Origin: Miscanthus floridulus
Taxonomy: Eukaryota > Streptophyta > Magnoliopsida > Poales > Poaceae
Assembly: GCF_019320115.1 (NCBI RefSeq)
Contig: NC_089584.1
Span: 73,873,533 to 73,937,532 of the forward strand
DNA: 64,000 bases
Direction of reading: 5' to 3'
Shown here: positions 1 through 13,009 of the stretch, one piece after another
Layout of the letters: each line of letters opens with the position of its first letter
How positions within the stretch are numbered: the first letter of the stretch is position 1
Notes under the pieces: model-generated
The model's input: the letters and a program-made list of their open reading frames with translations, nothing else
What the model was told of the DNA's origin: nothing
Databases searched by the model: none
Program-made: the position numbers and the translations under genes

Positions 1-3000
1 TAGGTATTTCATGGCTCATTATCATTATCATCATCATCATTTAACCATATCTTTAAATTTAGTGAATCCACATTGCCGCTGCTCAGTCAAGTTCTCACTA
101 TCCGGGAGAGACGGTGATTCGAATCGATTCCTATCCAGCTAGAGGGGTATTCCTAACACAAACCCTGCTTCCCCCGTCAAGGTCGCAAACAAGTCACCTT
201 TGGTACAATTCAGGAGTCGCGGGTACAATCAGTGCCGCAAAACTATAGAACCACTCTGCCATGAGTGCTTGGTGACTTAACCCGCCCTTGGGCTTATGCC
301 AATGGTTCTCCACACATCCTTACTACCATCTAGATTGCAACCAACTGCTCGTGCTCCTAGCCTAAATCAAGCTACTAGGCTTCGTGGTCGGAATGACTTA
401 TCCGGCCAGCTAAGTGTTAAGTTGTGTTCAACATGACATGAGGACGTACAGCGTATCGGTCCTTAAACGACACAGATGGGAATAGATTCACACCCAAGAC
501 CTCCATGCCTTGTTGCTACACTACTGTCATCCCGTCTGGTCTCTTTTCATTATTAACACATGGTTCTTTTCCATGATAGCAAATATAGCCAACCATGACC
601 AGAGCTCATCCTACATCTCGTAGGTGACAAAAAATCACCCGACTTCTACTGGTCTAAGCATAGCTAAGCATCATTTGATCCTACACTTAATTAGGATTCA
701 TAGGATTTTATCTGGACAAGGTAAGGATATAATGCAACAATTGGTTCCAACTAATTCCTATACTTAATGCATCATCAACAATAAAAGATACTCAAGATAT
801 TTGTAAAAACATGGGAGACTTAGAATGCTCCGGGGCTTTCCTGGGATCCAACACTAGGTTAGTGTTTGTTAGACGACACTTGCTCAGTGAGCATCTCCCA
901 TCCTAGCACTTGTCTAGTCCTTCCATCTTCAGGATAGGTCCACCATACACCGTCTTCGGGTTCGGCTCCAACATCACATCCTTCATGTGGTTCATCTAGC
1001 ATACCTAGATGAGATGCAAGATGCAAGTGCATGAATAAAAGAATGGCAATACGAGATGCATCACATAATCTATTATAGAAAGATAGTGAGCATATCAAGC
1101 ATGGTACACCAGATAATCTAAGTTAAGCTATTCCATTGAAAACATCTATCACAATTTAAGATCTTAGGTAACTTAATTTAACACCATGAAAGGCATGAGT
1201 TACACTTAGCAACACATAAGGCAATGCAAGGTGAAAGCAATCAACTTATAAAGCACAACACAGAATTTGGACAGCAGCACAGATAACACTTGTTTCACCC
1301 ATAACTAGAGATCCAAACATCCAAAGAAGGTGATCCTAGACTTTATGGAAAGATAATGAACTTTCCTACAACATTGTTATTATCACCAAAAGCTTATTCC
1401 AAAGCTAACTAGGTCAAACAAGCCAATGTTTTAGATCTATACAGAACTAGGACAGAAAAGTAGTACTAGTTTCAAAATGGCATAACTGGAGTTACAGACA
1501 TCAAACAAGCATGAACCTTAGCTTTATAGAAATCTTATTAAATTATCTAAAACATGTTTATTATCATCACAAGATGATTCCACCATTAACAAGGTCAATC
1601 AAGCACAATTGAGCACCTCTGTTCAGACTTGGATAGATTCTGCCATGCAACTTCACAAGCTTACAACTAGAGTTGTACTAATCCAAAAGATATGCAACAA
1701 GACAATATGAAAATCTTATGAAATTTTCTACAATTCATGTTTAATCATCCCAGCATGATTCCCAAGTTAAAAGAGTCAAACAGTCACATTTATCAAATCT
1801 GGTCCAGAAATTCCAGAGAACTATAATTTCTGAAGACCAACTTAGAACAGTCATAACTCATAAAATATTTGGCCAAATGCCATGAAAATTTAACACAAGA
1901 TGTTTACATGAGTTATCTACAACTTTTGTATTATCATCTTAAGATGATTCTACAGATAACAAGGCCAATTAATCCAATAAATGCATCTCTGTCTAAAACA
2001 TGGACAGAAACTAACATGTCACTTTAAACAGCTATAAATGGAGTTATACATGTCCAATAAATGTGGTTCTAGACTTTTTAGAAATATTAGAAAATGCTAA
2101 ACAACTTTGTTGTAAACACCTAAAGCTAATTCTACTATTAAGAAGGCCCCACAATAAGAACAAGGAAACCATTTCTGGGTTTGGGTAGAAACAGCCACAA
2201 CGATTTAAGCAAGTATAACTCAAGATCTACTTAACCAAAAATCATGATATTTAGGTTTTTGAAAAGCTTAATAAAAGTACTACAACTCATGTATTATCAT
2301 AATGTCATGATTCATAACTTAACTAAACCAATTAATTCAAACATGCAGGACTATTCAGAATAGGAGCAAAGCAATACAAGTAATTTGTTATTTTTATAGA
2401 TCTTAAACTATCAAGCCTAAAATATTGATATTTTGACCAGACATCAAGAATAACCTTAGTAGCACTCCACAAAAATTTCACAATTATTTTAGCACAACAA
2501 CTGCAGTTATGAAAAAGACAAGACACAACTAGTATAAAAAACCTAACTGCATAAATCTATTTTTACAGCAAAATATTTAAACTAAAGCATGCCATATTAT
2601 AGATCTACTGCATATATAACTTCACAAGGATTCCAAAAAGTCCTCATTTGCTATTTTTGGATTTTTCTACAATTTACTACGAATTTTCAAAGATGATCAT
2701 CCAAATCTGCCAAAATCAAAAGAAAAGGAATGTAAATCTTGCATAGGGGTCCCTGTAGAAAACATAAATTAAAATCCAGCAAAGAGGTCCTCAAGAGCAC
2801 TATTCAAACAAGTCACAGCTTTGCACTTAGACCCTTCCCTTTCTCTTTATTGCTGCGCAAGGTCCTTCATCTTCCTTCTCTCGACGGTAGAGCAGGGGAG
2901 GGCGGCAGGGATGGCTCGGGTTGGCTGGCCTTGGCCAGCAGCGGCCGAGAGCATGGGGAATGTCCATCTTGCCCGAGGGTGGCACCAGCTGGGCAAGGGA

Positions 3001-4443
3001 CGGGCCCAGGTGGCTCGGCCATGTGCATGCATGGAGCATGGTGGTGCAGCTCCGGCGGCGGCGGCGCTACGGCAGCGAAGAAGGGCCGGGGAGGGACTCA
3101 AGAGGCCAAGGAGAGGGCAGCGGAGCCGGTGGTGCATGCGGATGGACACGAGGAAGCTTGGGGTAGTGGAGACATGGCGTGGAGAGCTCGGCCAGCCAGC
3201 CATGGCGGATGCGGCCGTGCTCAGCACGCACGTGCAACCGTCGGAGAGCGGGGAAAGGGATGTGGAGGGAGAGGCGAGTGAGAGACTGACCGCATCGGCC
3301 TGCTGCATCCGAAAGAGGAGAAATGTGAGCGCACGGAGGCATGGGCATGCATCGGCAATTGTGGGGCACGAGCTCTGCATGGCTGCCATGTGCTCCCCCT
3401 TTGGGGCATTCTACCGAGCGGCTGTTAGGTGCCGGAGTGGGCCGGTTGGATCACATTATTAGGCTTGCTCTAGTCCAAACTGAGTCATGGGCCCTTAAGC
3501 AAGTTTGTTGTCCACATGATGACCTACGAATTTCATTAACGGGCCATGGCCATTTGAGCAATGGATTAGAAGTAAATTAAGCCTTAACTTGATGGTGTCA
3601 GCGTATTGACAGTGATGAGTAAGAATTCAAATTGAGGGTAAAAACGAGGTCAAACTGGTGACATCTTTTTACATGCTCTTTTCCATGAACTTAGCTCTAA
3701 CTTTTATTTTGGGGTCAAGTCAAGTTGCTTAACAAAATTTGGAGAATGCGGAATGCCAATGTCAACGACGAGTTGACGATGAATTCTAGACTTAGAAAAA
3801 TTCTAAGTACCGAAAACAGCTGCCGATTCAATGTCTGAGCCTCGATTCGCCTTAGTTCTAAGTTGATCTGGCTCTTGGTCCAGAAACAAAGTTTGTTCTA
3901 CGCTACTCAAACTTCAACTTTTATTTAAGGTGCAACTCCATGCAAGCACTGTAAGTAATTGGTCAACATAGGTCAAAGTAGCATCACGGCAAAGCTTAAA
4001 TCCGAGTTTTAGACCAATTGAGGTATTTTCTTGTCCTCCGCTCAACACAAACCCTTCACAACTTTTGTTGTAGAGTTCAATTAGAGTCATTTGGGTAAGT
4101 TTTCAAGGTTTGATTGACGATCTAGAATTCCATTCACTTTATAAAATAATTCAGGCAAGGACATAACTTGTCATTTCATGTGACTTCTTGATTCCAAACT
4201 TCACAAAACTTTTCCATGGATCAATATAGATGGATATTGATGCAAGACACATGAAACAAGTATATCCAGCATTACTCAAGCATACTTTTTAGAAAGGACA
4301 GCATGTAAGCAATGGTGCATGGTCCAAGTTTAAGTGGTGGCTCATTTTCATATGTTTGACCTAACATCTCCATCACCACTTAACATGCCATGGTTGAGTT
4401 TAAACCCATTGCTTAACTGGTGATAAACACTTGGGGTATTACA
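1..4443 (-). mobile_element. Probable partial long LTR (Ty3/gypsy-like), minus orientation
   Basis: No convincing protein-coding gene lies here. On the minus strand the block begins at 4443 with TGTAATACCCCAAG, a TG-start typical of some grass LTRs, and runs to the window edge without a second boundary. It contains AT-rich degenerate tandem repeats (about 1260-2460), a GC-rich block (about 2840-3460) with overlapping open frames on both strands, and leader-like text near the left edge. Assignment to one long LTR is inference: the partner LTR, primer site and target duplication are all outside the window or not visible. It could instead be several adjacent repeat fragments. Confidence 0.4.
1260..2460. 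repeat. Degenerate ~182-bp tandem array, about six units
   Basis: The core 'acaacttttgtattatcat' followed by 'agatgattc' recurs near 1370, 1553, 1727, 1918, 2100 and 2280, so the period is about 182 bp. Each unit also carries a 'gtcaaacaagcca'-like stretch and a 'tggacagaaac'-like stretch in the same order. The units are strongly diverged from each other, which points to an old array, probably internal to the surrounding LTR-like block. Confidence 0.7.
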
Positions 4444-5300
4444 GTGGAGGCATTGATGACCAACAAGGACGTTCAACAAAAACCGGAGGCCCAGTCCAAC
4501 ATGATTTCGAGTCTGCCTCGGCCTCCAGGACCAGTCTGCCTTAAACTGGTCACCCAGGACGCATCCGGACTCCATTTTTGATGATCCATATATGGTTAGA
4601 AAGCTAATTTGATAAGGAAGTCAATCCAAGTGGTCTCACGTCAAAAGCCCTTTAGAATAAAAGGGAATCGTCAAAACAAGTCAGCGTCTAGAATCTGCCA
4701 GGGTGCTGTGACACCGTCTTTTGGTCCGTTGGACCATGTATCGTGTTTGGGCCCATTAGGGGGCGTGTCCAGGGGTCTTGCATGACCCTAGAGTCTTCAT
4801 AAACAGCCGCCACTCCTCCCTTAGGGTTTGGGTTTTGCTTAGATTAATCTGTCAAGAACAGTTTCACCATTCATCGGTTTGTGAGACTACAACTTCGTGA
4901 GATTAATCATTCATCTACAATTTGGTTGTTTTCTTTCTTGTTCTTGCTTGTGTTCCTCGTTACACAGGCAGGGATTAGCCTTCTTGGCGAGGTCAACCGG
5001 ATTTGTGTCTCGATTGATAACCAGAGTTGTGGTGCTAAGATTGTAGGGTTCGATCTTTCGATCTAAAGCCAAATCGGTGTGTCATTCTCCGCCACAACGA
5101 TAGTTACCACTACCTGACGGAAGATCGGGATCCCCGTTTTCATTACTTTGGCTCCAGCATTCCAGGAATGCCATTGGGGAAGAAGAAGATGGAAGAATGT
5201 AGATAGAATATTGTGTATTTTTTATTTCAAATTTTTTTGATATGTAATTTGGAAATGTACTGTGCTGAATTTTAATGTAATCCCCTTCCCTTCGCAAAAA
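4444..5300 (+). other. LTR-like remnant, no gene
   Basis: This stretch has the look of an LTR and leader read on the plus strand: a CT-rich segment near 4805-4830, then text ending near 5170 in 'gaagaagaagatgg'. No paired LTR, primer-binding site or target duplication was found, and open frames are short. Classification is a guess from sequence style only. Confidence 0.25.
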
Positions 5301-6310
5301 AAAACAATCAACCGGTGAGGTGACCTTATACCTTTTTCCCTTCGATTTTGATTTACCATCATCTCATTGGTTGCATACACATTTTGTTCACCAATTGGAA
5401 AACTCACAATTTTTCCTCTGAACAAAAGTGTAACCTGGTGTATAATTTGGGTCATTGGGTGAGACGAAAGGGATTCAATTATACATCAATCAACACAGGG
5501 CCATCACTATAATACTCCATGAATTATCATATCAAAGATGCTACAGTTTATACCACTATACAATCTTCTATGCTTGACATACATTTTTTCTAAAATTAGA
5601 GAATATATTGTCGGCACACTTTGTGCTGAAGTAGTAGCTTCAGAAGCTCAAGGTTCCTTGGATGTGTATCAAACGTCTAGGTGTATGTAAGCCAAAAAAG
5701 AAGACTACGAGAAAAAACGGCATGTCTGGTAGCAGATATATTAGTATATGCACTAAATTAAATAAATGTAAGCGCTTTCATATATATGCCTCCTCGTAGG
5801 TCTTAAAATAGTTCCATTTTAACTAACTCTCTACATTGCACATCAGTGTTTCAAAAAGAAAGATTTAGTCAGGACGTGAAATGCAATTAGTAAATGCTTA
5901 TGGCCTTCTTTGTCTACAATACAGGATTATTTAAATAAAAATAAAGGAAAATACTAGTGCCCGGATATCTGGATATAAAGAATTGCTCTGGACGCTTTCG
6001 CTCTACCCGACCCACCTCGGCGCTCCTTCCCTTTTAGATCTAGAGGCTTCCGCTGCGCTCCATGCCTTTTAGATCCAGAGGATTTCGCTCTACCCGTCCC
6101 ACCTCAGCATTCATCCCCTTCTATCTCCGTCCTCTCTCCTGTGATTCAACAGTAAACCACAGTAATGGTTGTTGCACTTCCTATAGCGCTGGTAGACGCC
6201 GCACCTTGACATACGTGAGGGAGAGATGGAAAGAGAAACAAATGGATCAGATGTTAATCATTGCTTGCAACATTAAAGAACGAAGGTTTGCAACATTTTG
6301 AAACATGTAA
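5300..6310. other. Intergenic, AT-rich, no gene seen
   Basis: No coding region or RNA gene is recognisable. From about 5940 the text becomes C/T-rich with a repeated phrase 'cttttagatc(t/c)agagg' (6031 and 6066), probably the start of a repetitive element that continues into the 42-bp array downstream. Confidence 0.4.
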
Positions 6311-6316
6311 CGTAAA

Positions 6317-6620
6317 AAAACATATTGCAATATCTTAAATCGACAGCTGCAACATCAAAAACACATGTTGCAACATCTTAAATAGATTGTTGCAACATTC
6401 AAAAAAACATGTTGCGACATCTCAAATCGACTACTGCAATATCCAAAAAACATGTTGCAACATCTTAAATCGACAGCTACAAACATAAAAAAAACATGTT
6501 TTTTGTGACGAATCCAAAAAAACATGTTGCAATACCTTAAATCGACTATTGCAACATCAAGAAAACATGTTGTAACATTTCAAATCGATTGTTGTAATAT
6601 CTCAAATCGACTGTTGCAAC
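6317..6620. repeat. ~42-bp tandem repeat array (about seven units)
   Basis: Units of the form 'aaaacatgttgcaacatc' plus 'ttaaatcgactgttgcaac' recur near 6317, 6357, 6399, 6443, 6515 and 6559, with a degenerate unit near 6485. 'gttgcaac' is itself palindromic, so each unit carries two short dyads. The array sits inside a repetitive block of about 5940-7190. The 190-codon minus-strand frame at 6602-7174 beside it has no recognisable domain and is not called as a gene. Confidence 0.7.
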
Positions 6621-7189
6621 ACCGCAAAAACCAATTTTATGCTGAGTGCCATAAAACATGTAACATCCAAGATTGACTGTCGCAACATATAACATACTAC
6701 AACATAACCCACCGTAGAGTGCAGATCCGATTGCGCTTGCCTATGAAGGAGCCCGACCATCATGGAGGAGCTTGTCGCCAGCGAGGCCACACCTCCAGCG
6801 TGTAGTTCGTCGTCGAGAGACACCCGACCATGGAGGATTTCATAGCCGAGAAACACCTCACCATAGAGATGTCCACTTAGATCCACTTTTCCACCATGGA
6901 GGCAAGGTAGGAAGGCGAGCGGGTGCAGCGGCAAGGGAAGAATAGGACGAGCACGTGGCAGTGAGGGAGTAAGGCGGTCAGCGGCTTTAGGGAGATGAGC
7001 AGCCGCATCGGGGTGACGAGCAGCCGAGTTATCGTCAGGGAGACGAGAAACCGTGTGAGGGAGACGGCAGCGGCGTGGGAGGACGAGAAACAACGTGAGG
7101 GAAACGAGCAGCGACGTGGGAGAGAAAGGTGAAGATTGTTGGGCCATTGGCAGGCTGTATAGATTCTGGTCCAATAAATCTAGCTATCT

Positions 7190-7500
7190 TTCGGTGATGT
7201 TTGATTCCTAACAATTGCTAGGAATTATGGACTAAAAATCCTAAATGCAGTGTCAGCAACCGGTGTCTATTCTTAGTTTTGTTGGATCAGTATCTAAATC
7301 ATTGTCCTTGTTCACATAGTAAATGTGGAGGAATTTATGCAGAACCCACAGGCCTTTTGTGCAAGTTCTGATAGGCATGGAGCCTACCATGTTATTATGT
7401 CTTATGTGTGAACTAAAATCAGGCCACATATAACAACTGTGTGAGATGCCACGACCGTTTTCAACACAATTTGTAGCTCAATGCAACTCCTAGCATTCTC
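7190..7500. other. Intergenic, nothing recognised
   Basis: About 300 bp without a supported gene, repeat or RNA. It separates the 42-bp repeat block from a MITE. Confidence 0.4.
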
Positions 7501-7502
7501 CA

Positions 7503-7617
7503 GCCTGTTCGCTTATTGGTTTTAGCAAAAACTTATCAGCCATGATACAGTGTTTTCCTCTCATAATAAACCAGCACCAGCCGGGCTTATCAGTCCAGAA
7601 ACCCACCAGCGAACATA
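7503..7617. mobile_element. MITE (GTTCGCT-type termini)
   Basis: The left end reads 'gcctgttcgcttattggttt' and the right end, reverse-complemented, reads 'tatgttcgctggtgggttt'. The interior has the 'ttttcctctcataataaacc' phrase common to this abundant grass MITE family (family resemblance from general knowledge). No coding capacity. A clean target duplication was not identified. Related copies appear at 23105-23300 and 55512-55633. Confidence 0.65.
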
Positions 7618-7917
7618 CTCCTTACCTCCTCTTATTAATCAATGACTATACGTTTTTTAATCTTGGCCAAAGATTTAGGTAGATACATTGTCAGATACCA
7701 TATCTACTGACCATGACGCACATTTAGGTGGATACATTATCTAGAGAGAACTCTAAGTCGCTATGGTTAGCACCAAATTCTATACAGGCCTAAATCTGGT
7801 GTAGGCGTGATGAAGCCACGCCCATATTTCTAGTACAGTTCTAAGGCTTCGTTTAGAAGCATTGTGTTAGAGTGGATTGAAATATAAATTAGTTTAATTA
7901 CACTTCAATTCACTTTA

Positions 7918-8053
7918 GGCCTTGTTTAGATGCGTATGTATTCATCTCAATCCACATATGCTAAAGTGGATTGGAGTGGAATTGAACTAAATTCCATTAC
8001 ATTACACTCCAACATATGTGGATTGAGATGGATACACATATATTCAAACAAGA
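7918..8053. mobile_element. Foldback/MITE with ~43-bp terminal inverted repeats
   Basis: The left arm begins 'ggccttgtttagatgcgtat' and continues 'gtattcatctcaatccacat'. The right arm near 8010-8053 is its inverted copy with a few mismatches ('catatgtggattgagatgga'). About 45 bp of AT-rich spacer separates the arms. Similar TTTAG-type text at 7848 and 'cccaaacaacacattctca' near 8090 suggest nesting in a larger element with related ends. Confidence 0.65.
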
Positions 8054-8391
8054 TTTTAACACATACGAAATGAGATAAATACGTACGCACCCAAACAACA
8101 CATTCTCATGGATTCCGATGACTTACGCTTGCGTAACATTGAGCAAGATTTTTATCTTTTTATTGGAAAGATCATTGTGCTAAGAACAAATTGACTTGCC
8201 GCTGTCACCGGCTCCCTTTTTCCCGCCAAATCTAGGACCAGCCGCTTCCTTTCTTTTAAGGACGCTGAGCTGGAGCCTATTAAATGAATTGCTCGCGGTA
8301 ATCACGTGCTAGCTCCATGGTTTCGTGCTTGGAGGAGGCGTGTGTCAGCCCTCATCCAGGAAGGATCGATCCACCAAAATACACCGCCATC
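8054..8391. other. Left flank of the CACTA insertion, no gene seen
   Basis: No coding region is supported. The last three bases (8389-8391, ATC) are repeated directly after the CACTA element at 22133-22135. Confidence 0.5.
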
Positions 8392-8404
8392 CACTACGTA
8401 GAAA

Positions 8405-8705
8405 ATGATTTTTAGCAACGGTTTGAATTTTTTGTAGGGGCGGCTGGTGATGGAGCCACCCCTACAGTGGCGTGCTAGGGTGCCCAGACACCAGCCGCCC
8501 CTACAAACGGAACAGCAGGGGCGGCTGGTGTTACGAGCCGCCCCTAAAAATGAGGTCTGATTTATAGGGGCGGCTCAATTACCAGCCGCCCCTAGAAATG
8601 GTATTTGTAGGGGTGGCTGGTGATTGAGCCGCCCCTACAAATGGCCCCGTATTTATAGCACCGATTTGTAGGGGCGGCTCAATCACCAGCCGCCCCTATA
8701 AATGC
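8405..8705. repeat. CACTA left subterminal repeats
   Basis: Many direct and inverted copies of 'ttgtaggggcggctggt' occur here, often as near-palindromes of the two orientations separated by 'gattgag' or 'tta'. In En/Spm-type elements such arrays bind the element's TNPA-like protein (established for En/Spm; inferred here). Confidence 0.85.
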
Positions 8706-8710
8706 CCCCC

Positions 8711-8760
8711 ATATAAAATAAATGCAGCTCCTTCTTCCTCCTCGGGTCACTCACTCTAAC
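8711..8760 (+). promoter_or_regulatory. Putative promoter of the CACTA transposase gene
   Basis: 'tataaaataaat' at 8712-8723 follows directly after the left subterminal repeats and precedes a CT-rich leader. A likely leader intron then runs to the ATG at 9461. Position fits a transposase promoter, but this is sequence resemblance only. Confidence 0.45.
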
Positions 8761-9460
8761 CCGTGAAAAAAAGGTGGGGAGGCCTTGGGCACCTCCTAAA
8801 AATTGCTCTACTAAGGGGGGAAGATTTTGGTCTCAAATCCTTTGGTGGAGAGGTTGTAGAAGGTAAGAAAATGCTATTCCAAACTTTTTTTTGAAGTTTT
8901 AATGGTTGGTTAGTGAGTAATTAGAGTTTTGTTTTTCTCTCTCTTCTATGGTGCTTGAGCTATTTATGAGCAAATTAGACCCAACTTTTAAATGTACTAG
9001 GGTAAATTAGGAAGGGAAACAAGATCATATCCTTATTTGGTCCATGTTTTTGATTTTAGTGAACCATTAATTAGTTTTATGGATGTTTCATGTGCATGTG
9101 ATCTAGATCTAGGGTTTAGTTTTTTTATTAATTTCGTTTTTGTAAATTTATGTTTGATAAAATTAGACTAGGGTTTGTATGAAAGATATTGGGTAAAGTA
9201 TAATTATTGCTAATTGTTGTCTTTGAAATTGTTTATTGTAATCAATAAATATGTATTTTAATTATTTATGGATAAATGGGCCATTAATTAATTTTTCTCT
9301 ACCATGGTGTGTTTGTATGCTTCATGTAATTATATTAGATTTATATTCATATATATCTGAGGTATATACAATTATTCTCGAATAATTATTACTTTGATTC
9401 ATTTTTATATATATCTGAATAAGTAGTCCTTTAATGTTTGTTTTGTTGTTGTTGTAAAAG

Positions 9461-12400
9461 ATGGAGTACAGGAACTCTTGGATGTATGGTTCGTTAAGGT
9501 TTAAGGCAAGTTTCCGTGAAGAGGTAGATAAATTTATTGAAGCCGCAACGAAGCATGCAACGACATTGAAAGAGAATAAGGATACAATTATTTGCCCCTA
9601 TAAAGATTGCAAGAACCGTATGGCATGGACAGATGTGACTATCATCAGATCACATTTGATTATGCGAGGATTTGTTGAGGACTACACAGTGTGGATTCAT
9701 CAATGGTGAAATGGTTATTGTTAACGACGAGGATGAGGAGGAATACGACGACGAAACCATAGAATCCATGTCCCAATATTCAGCAGAGCTTGATGCATGA
9801 ATGGATTTTGAGTTTGGCAATGAACAAGGTGGTGATGCTGGTGGTTGGGATGGTAACGACGAATGTGGTGCCAATAATGATGGTGGAGCACGTGTCGGAG
9901 TTGAAGATGATTTAGATAACATGATTCGAACCCGTGGACCAGAGATTTTACTAAATAGCCCGAAAGGTCTATAAAATTTGGAAAGAGTGACAAAAACATC
10001 GAAGGAGACTGTGTATGGTGTTGAAAAGGGTTGTCCGACACATTGGACATTACTACGTTTTGTGCTTGAGCTGCTCATCCTGAAGGCTAAGTACGGCTAG
10101 TCAGACTGTAGTTTCAATGATCTATTGCATCTCCTGTCATGGGTGCTGCCACAACCAAACTTAGTTCCCACCAATACATACCAAGCGAAGAAGGTCATAA
10201 GTCCATTGACAATGGGGGTTGAAAAAATACATGCATGCCCCAACCACTATATACTTTTTCGTGGCGAAACATTCAAGTCATTGGATAAATGTCCACGGTG
10301 TGGGGCCAGCCGGTACAAGAACAATGACCTTTACGGTGGGGACGAACCATCCATGGGGAAAAAGAGGAATAAGAAGGGTACAAAAAAGGTGGTACAAGAA
10401 TCTCAGCCCCCAGAGGACACTCCATTAGGCAACGATGCAAAGCAGAGAAGAATTCCTGCCCTGATAATGTGGTACCTGCCAGTGACCGACCGCTTGAGAC
10501 GTATGTTCCTAAACCCTAAAGAAGCCAGCACTCATGACATGGTGGGATGATGAGCGCAAGGTGGATGATGATAAGATTGCACACCCGGCTGATTGTAGTC
10601 AGTGGCAAAGGTTTGATGAGAAGCACAAAGAATTCAGCGATGACCCAAGGAATGTACGGTTTGGCCTAAGCACCGATGGAATGAATCCCTTCAATGAGAG
10701 GATGAGCAACCACAGCACATGGCCAGTGATCTTGACCATGTACAACATTCCAACATGGTTGTGTCAGAAGAGAAAGTACCTTCTCCTCACTATTCTTATT
10801 TCTGGCCCTAAACAACCAGGCATTGATATAGACGTGTTCCTCGAAGCCCTTGATGCAAGAAATGGAGAGGCTATAGGAGGCATGGAGAGCAGATGTATGA
10901 TGCGTTCCGAAAGGAGGACTTCATATGTAGAGCAATAATATTTGTTACTACCAATGATTACCCCACGCTATTTGCTTTGTCTAGGACAGATCAAAGGGAA
11001 GACAGGGATGCTTGGTTTGCTTGGATGGTACTACATGGGTGTACCTGGATGCATCCAAGAAGATAGTTTACCTAAGGAACCGACGCTTCTTAAAGACAAG
11101 TCACAAGTACCGTAGCAAATTGTTCTTTAGATTTTATGACAACGCCTCGGAGATTGAACCCCCTCCGGAGAGACGTCATAACGGAGAACATGTGTACAGA
11201 ATGGTGAAAAACATACGCGTCATCTATGGAAAGAAGAATCTGGATGGGACCAACAGAGATAGAAGCACACCTCCTGTCGAAGGCGTACCTTTCAAGAAAC
11301 AATCGATCTTCTTTCAGTATCTGCCTTATTGGCCTAGACTTGGAGGTCCCCCATGCCATTGATGCTATGCACGTGCAGAAGAATGTCTTTGAGAGTCTCA
11401 TTGCTACCTTGATGGACACAGGCAAGTCAAAGGATGGTCTGAAAGCACTGAAAGGACATGGTGTAGCTAAACGTGATGCCACAGCTTCACCCGGTACCTG
11501 AGGCTAATGGAAAATACACTCTGCCCGTGGCGTGCTTCAACCTAACACCAGATGAGAAGAGAGCTATATGCACTTTCCTGAGGGGGATCAAAGTCCCGAC
11601 TGGGTTTTCAGCAAATGTGAAGAAGCTAGTGTCGATGAAGGACTTGTCAATAACACACTGCAAGGCTCATGATTGCCATGTGATGCTGATAGTGTTTCTA
11701 CCTATTGCAATCAGGGCTATAAAGCCAGAGTTCTTGAAAATGGCCATCACCCGCATGTGCTAGTTCTTTTCGAAGATCTCACAGAAGACGATTGGCAAGC
11801 AAGAGCTGAGTGACCTACATGAATTTGTGGTGGAGACATAAAACCAACTAGAGATGTGTTTACCTCCTGCTTTTTTTTATATAATGCCACATCTCATGAT
11901 TCACATGGTTCATCAGATACAGGCATTCGGCCCTTGCTACTTGCATGAAATGTGGTCATATGAGCGGTTCATGTTCGGTTTTAAGTCGATACGTGCATAA
12001 TCGAGCATACCCTAGAGGGCTCCATGATAGAGGGTTACAGTACTGAAGAAGTCGTCGAGTGCTGTCAAGAGTACCTAAAAGTATAGAAAGGGATTGGTAA
12101 ACCCGATTCTCGTCACAAGGGTAGGCTAGGCTGGGAAGGGCACCAGTGGTAGAAAAGTGTTCATCGACCATGATTACAAAGAGGTGAGTCGGGCGCATTA
12201 CAGTGTCTTGCAGAGTACACAACTGATGCAACCGTATATTGATGAACACTTGGCTATCATTATGGCGGAGAGAAATGGCCGTTCGGATGATTGGGTCATG
12301 AAACAGCACAAGCAACGACTAACTACATGGTTGAAGGACCAAAACATACCGCCTGAAGAAACCATAGACTCTATTACCATTAGTAGGTTGGCGGAGGGGC

Positions 12401-12975
12401 CATCGAGACAAGTGACATCTTGGAATGCTTATGACATCAATGGGTACACGTACTATACCCACGCAAAGGATAGTAAATATGTGAACCAAAACAGTGGCGT
12501 TCGAATAGAGGCTCTCGATGGATTAGGGCTGAAAGATCCAATACTTTGGACATCATTGAAGAGATATGAGAACTTGACTATGGAAGGGATATAACGGTGG
12601 CCCTGTTTCGATGCCGCTTGGATCAAACAACACCAACTGAACGAGATCGGATTGAGAGTCCTGGACCTCGAGAATCTAGGCTACCAAGATGACCCTTGGG
12701 TGCTCGCTTCACTGTGTTGCACATGTTTTCTATATATCTGACCCACAAAGTAACCTCCCCCCGAAGAAGAAGACAAAGCACGTGGTTGCCTCTGGGAAAC
12801 AACACATTATTGGAGTCGATAGGCGTGGATGATGTTGAAGCTTACAATAAGTACGATGAGATGCCGCTATTCATAGACTTTCCTAAGAAGATCAGTGTTA
12901 TGGAAAAGAACCTCCCAAAGACATAATGCCATGGGAACGAAAAGGTGTCAAAGGGAAAGTCAGTTACAGCGGGCT
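9461..12975 (+). pseudogene. TNP2-type CACTA transposase (decayed)
   Basis: Read in pieces across frames, this is a transposase of the Transposase_21/TNP2 family, which cuts and joins CACTA ends in the nucleus. Order seen: N-terminal Transpos_assoc zinc-type domain (9461-9709, WMYG, CPYKDC, H..MRGF); acidic linker; a CPRCGASRYK zinc motif (about 10295); the Transposase_21 core (10534-11470) including GLSTDGMNPF and AIDAMHVQKNV; a DUF4218-like region (11473-11960); and a DUF4216-like C-terminal region (12157-12975). Frame changes occur near 10000, 10540, 10880, 11340, 11480 and 12600. In-frame stops include 11761-11763 and others around 11840-12150. ATG 9461 is chosen because it begins the conserved WMYG-type N terminus. 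Some breaks may be introns, but many are plainly disabling. Confidence 0.85.
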
Positions 12976-13009
12976 AGCTAGTTGTTGAACGTGGAGTGTT
13001 TGTGTAAGT

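Noticed and set aside
2739..3462. Overlapping long open frames on both strands (up to 213 codons)
   Set aside because: They follow from local GC richness: several frames on both strands are open together and none shows a domain or plausible protein composition.
6602..7174. 190-codon minus-strand frame
   Set aside because: Starts inside the 42-bp repeat array and shows no recognisable domain; it lies in a repetitive block.
7503..7617. Possible microRNA precursor from the inverted ends
   Set aside because: The ends match a common MITE family seen three times in the window; no evidence of a processed small RNA.
8405..8705. Regularly spaced repeats that might suggest a CRISPR-like array
   Set aside because: Units alternate in orientation, vary in spacing and lie at the ends of a CACTA element in plant DNA; they are subterminal repeats.
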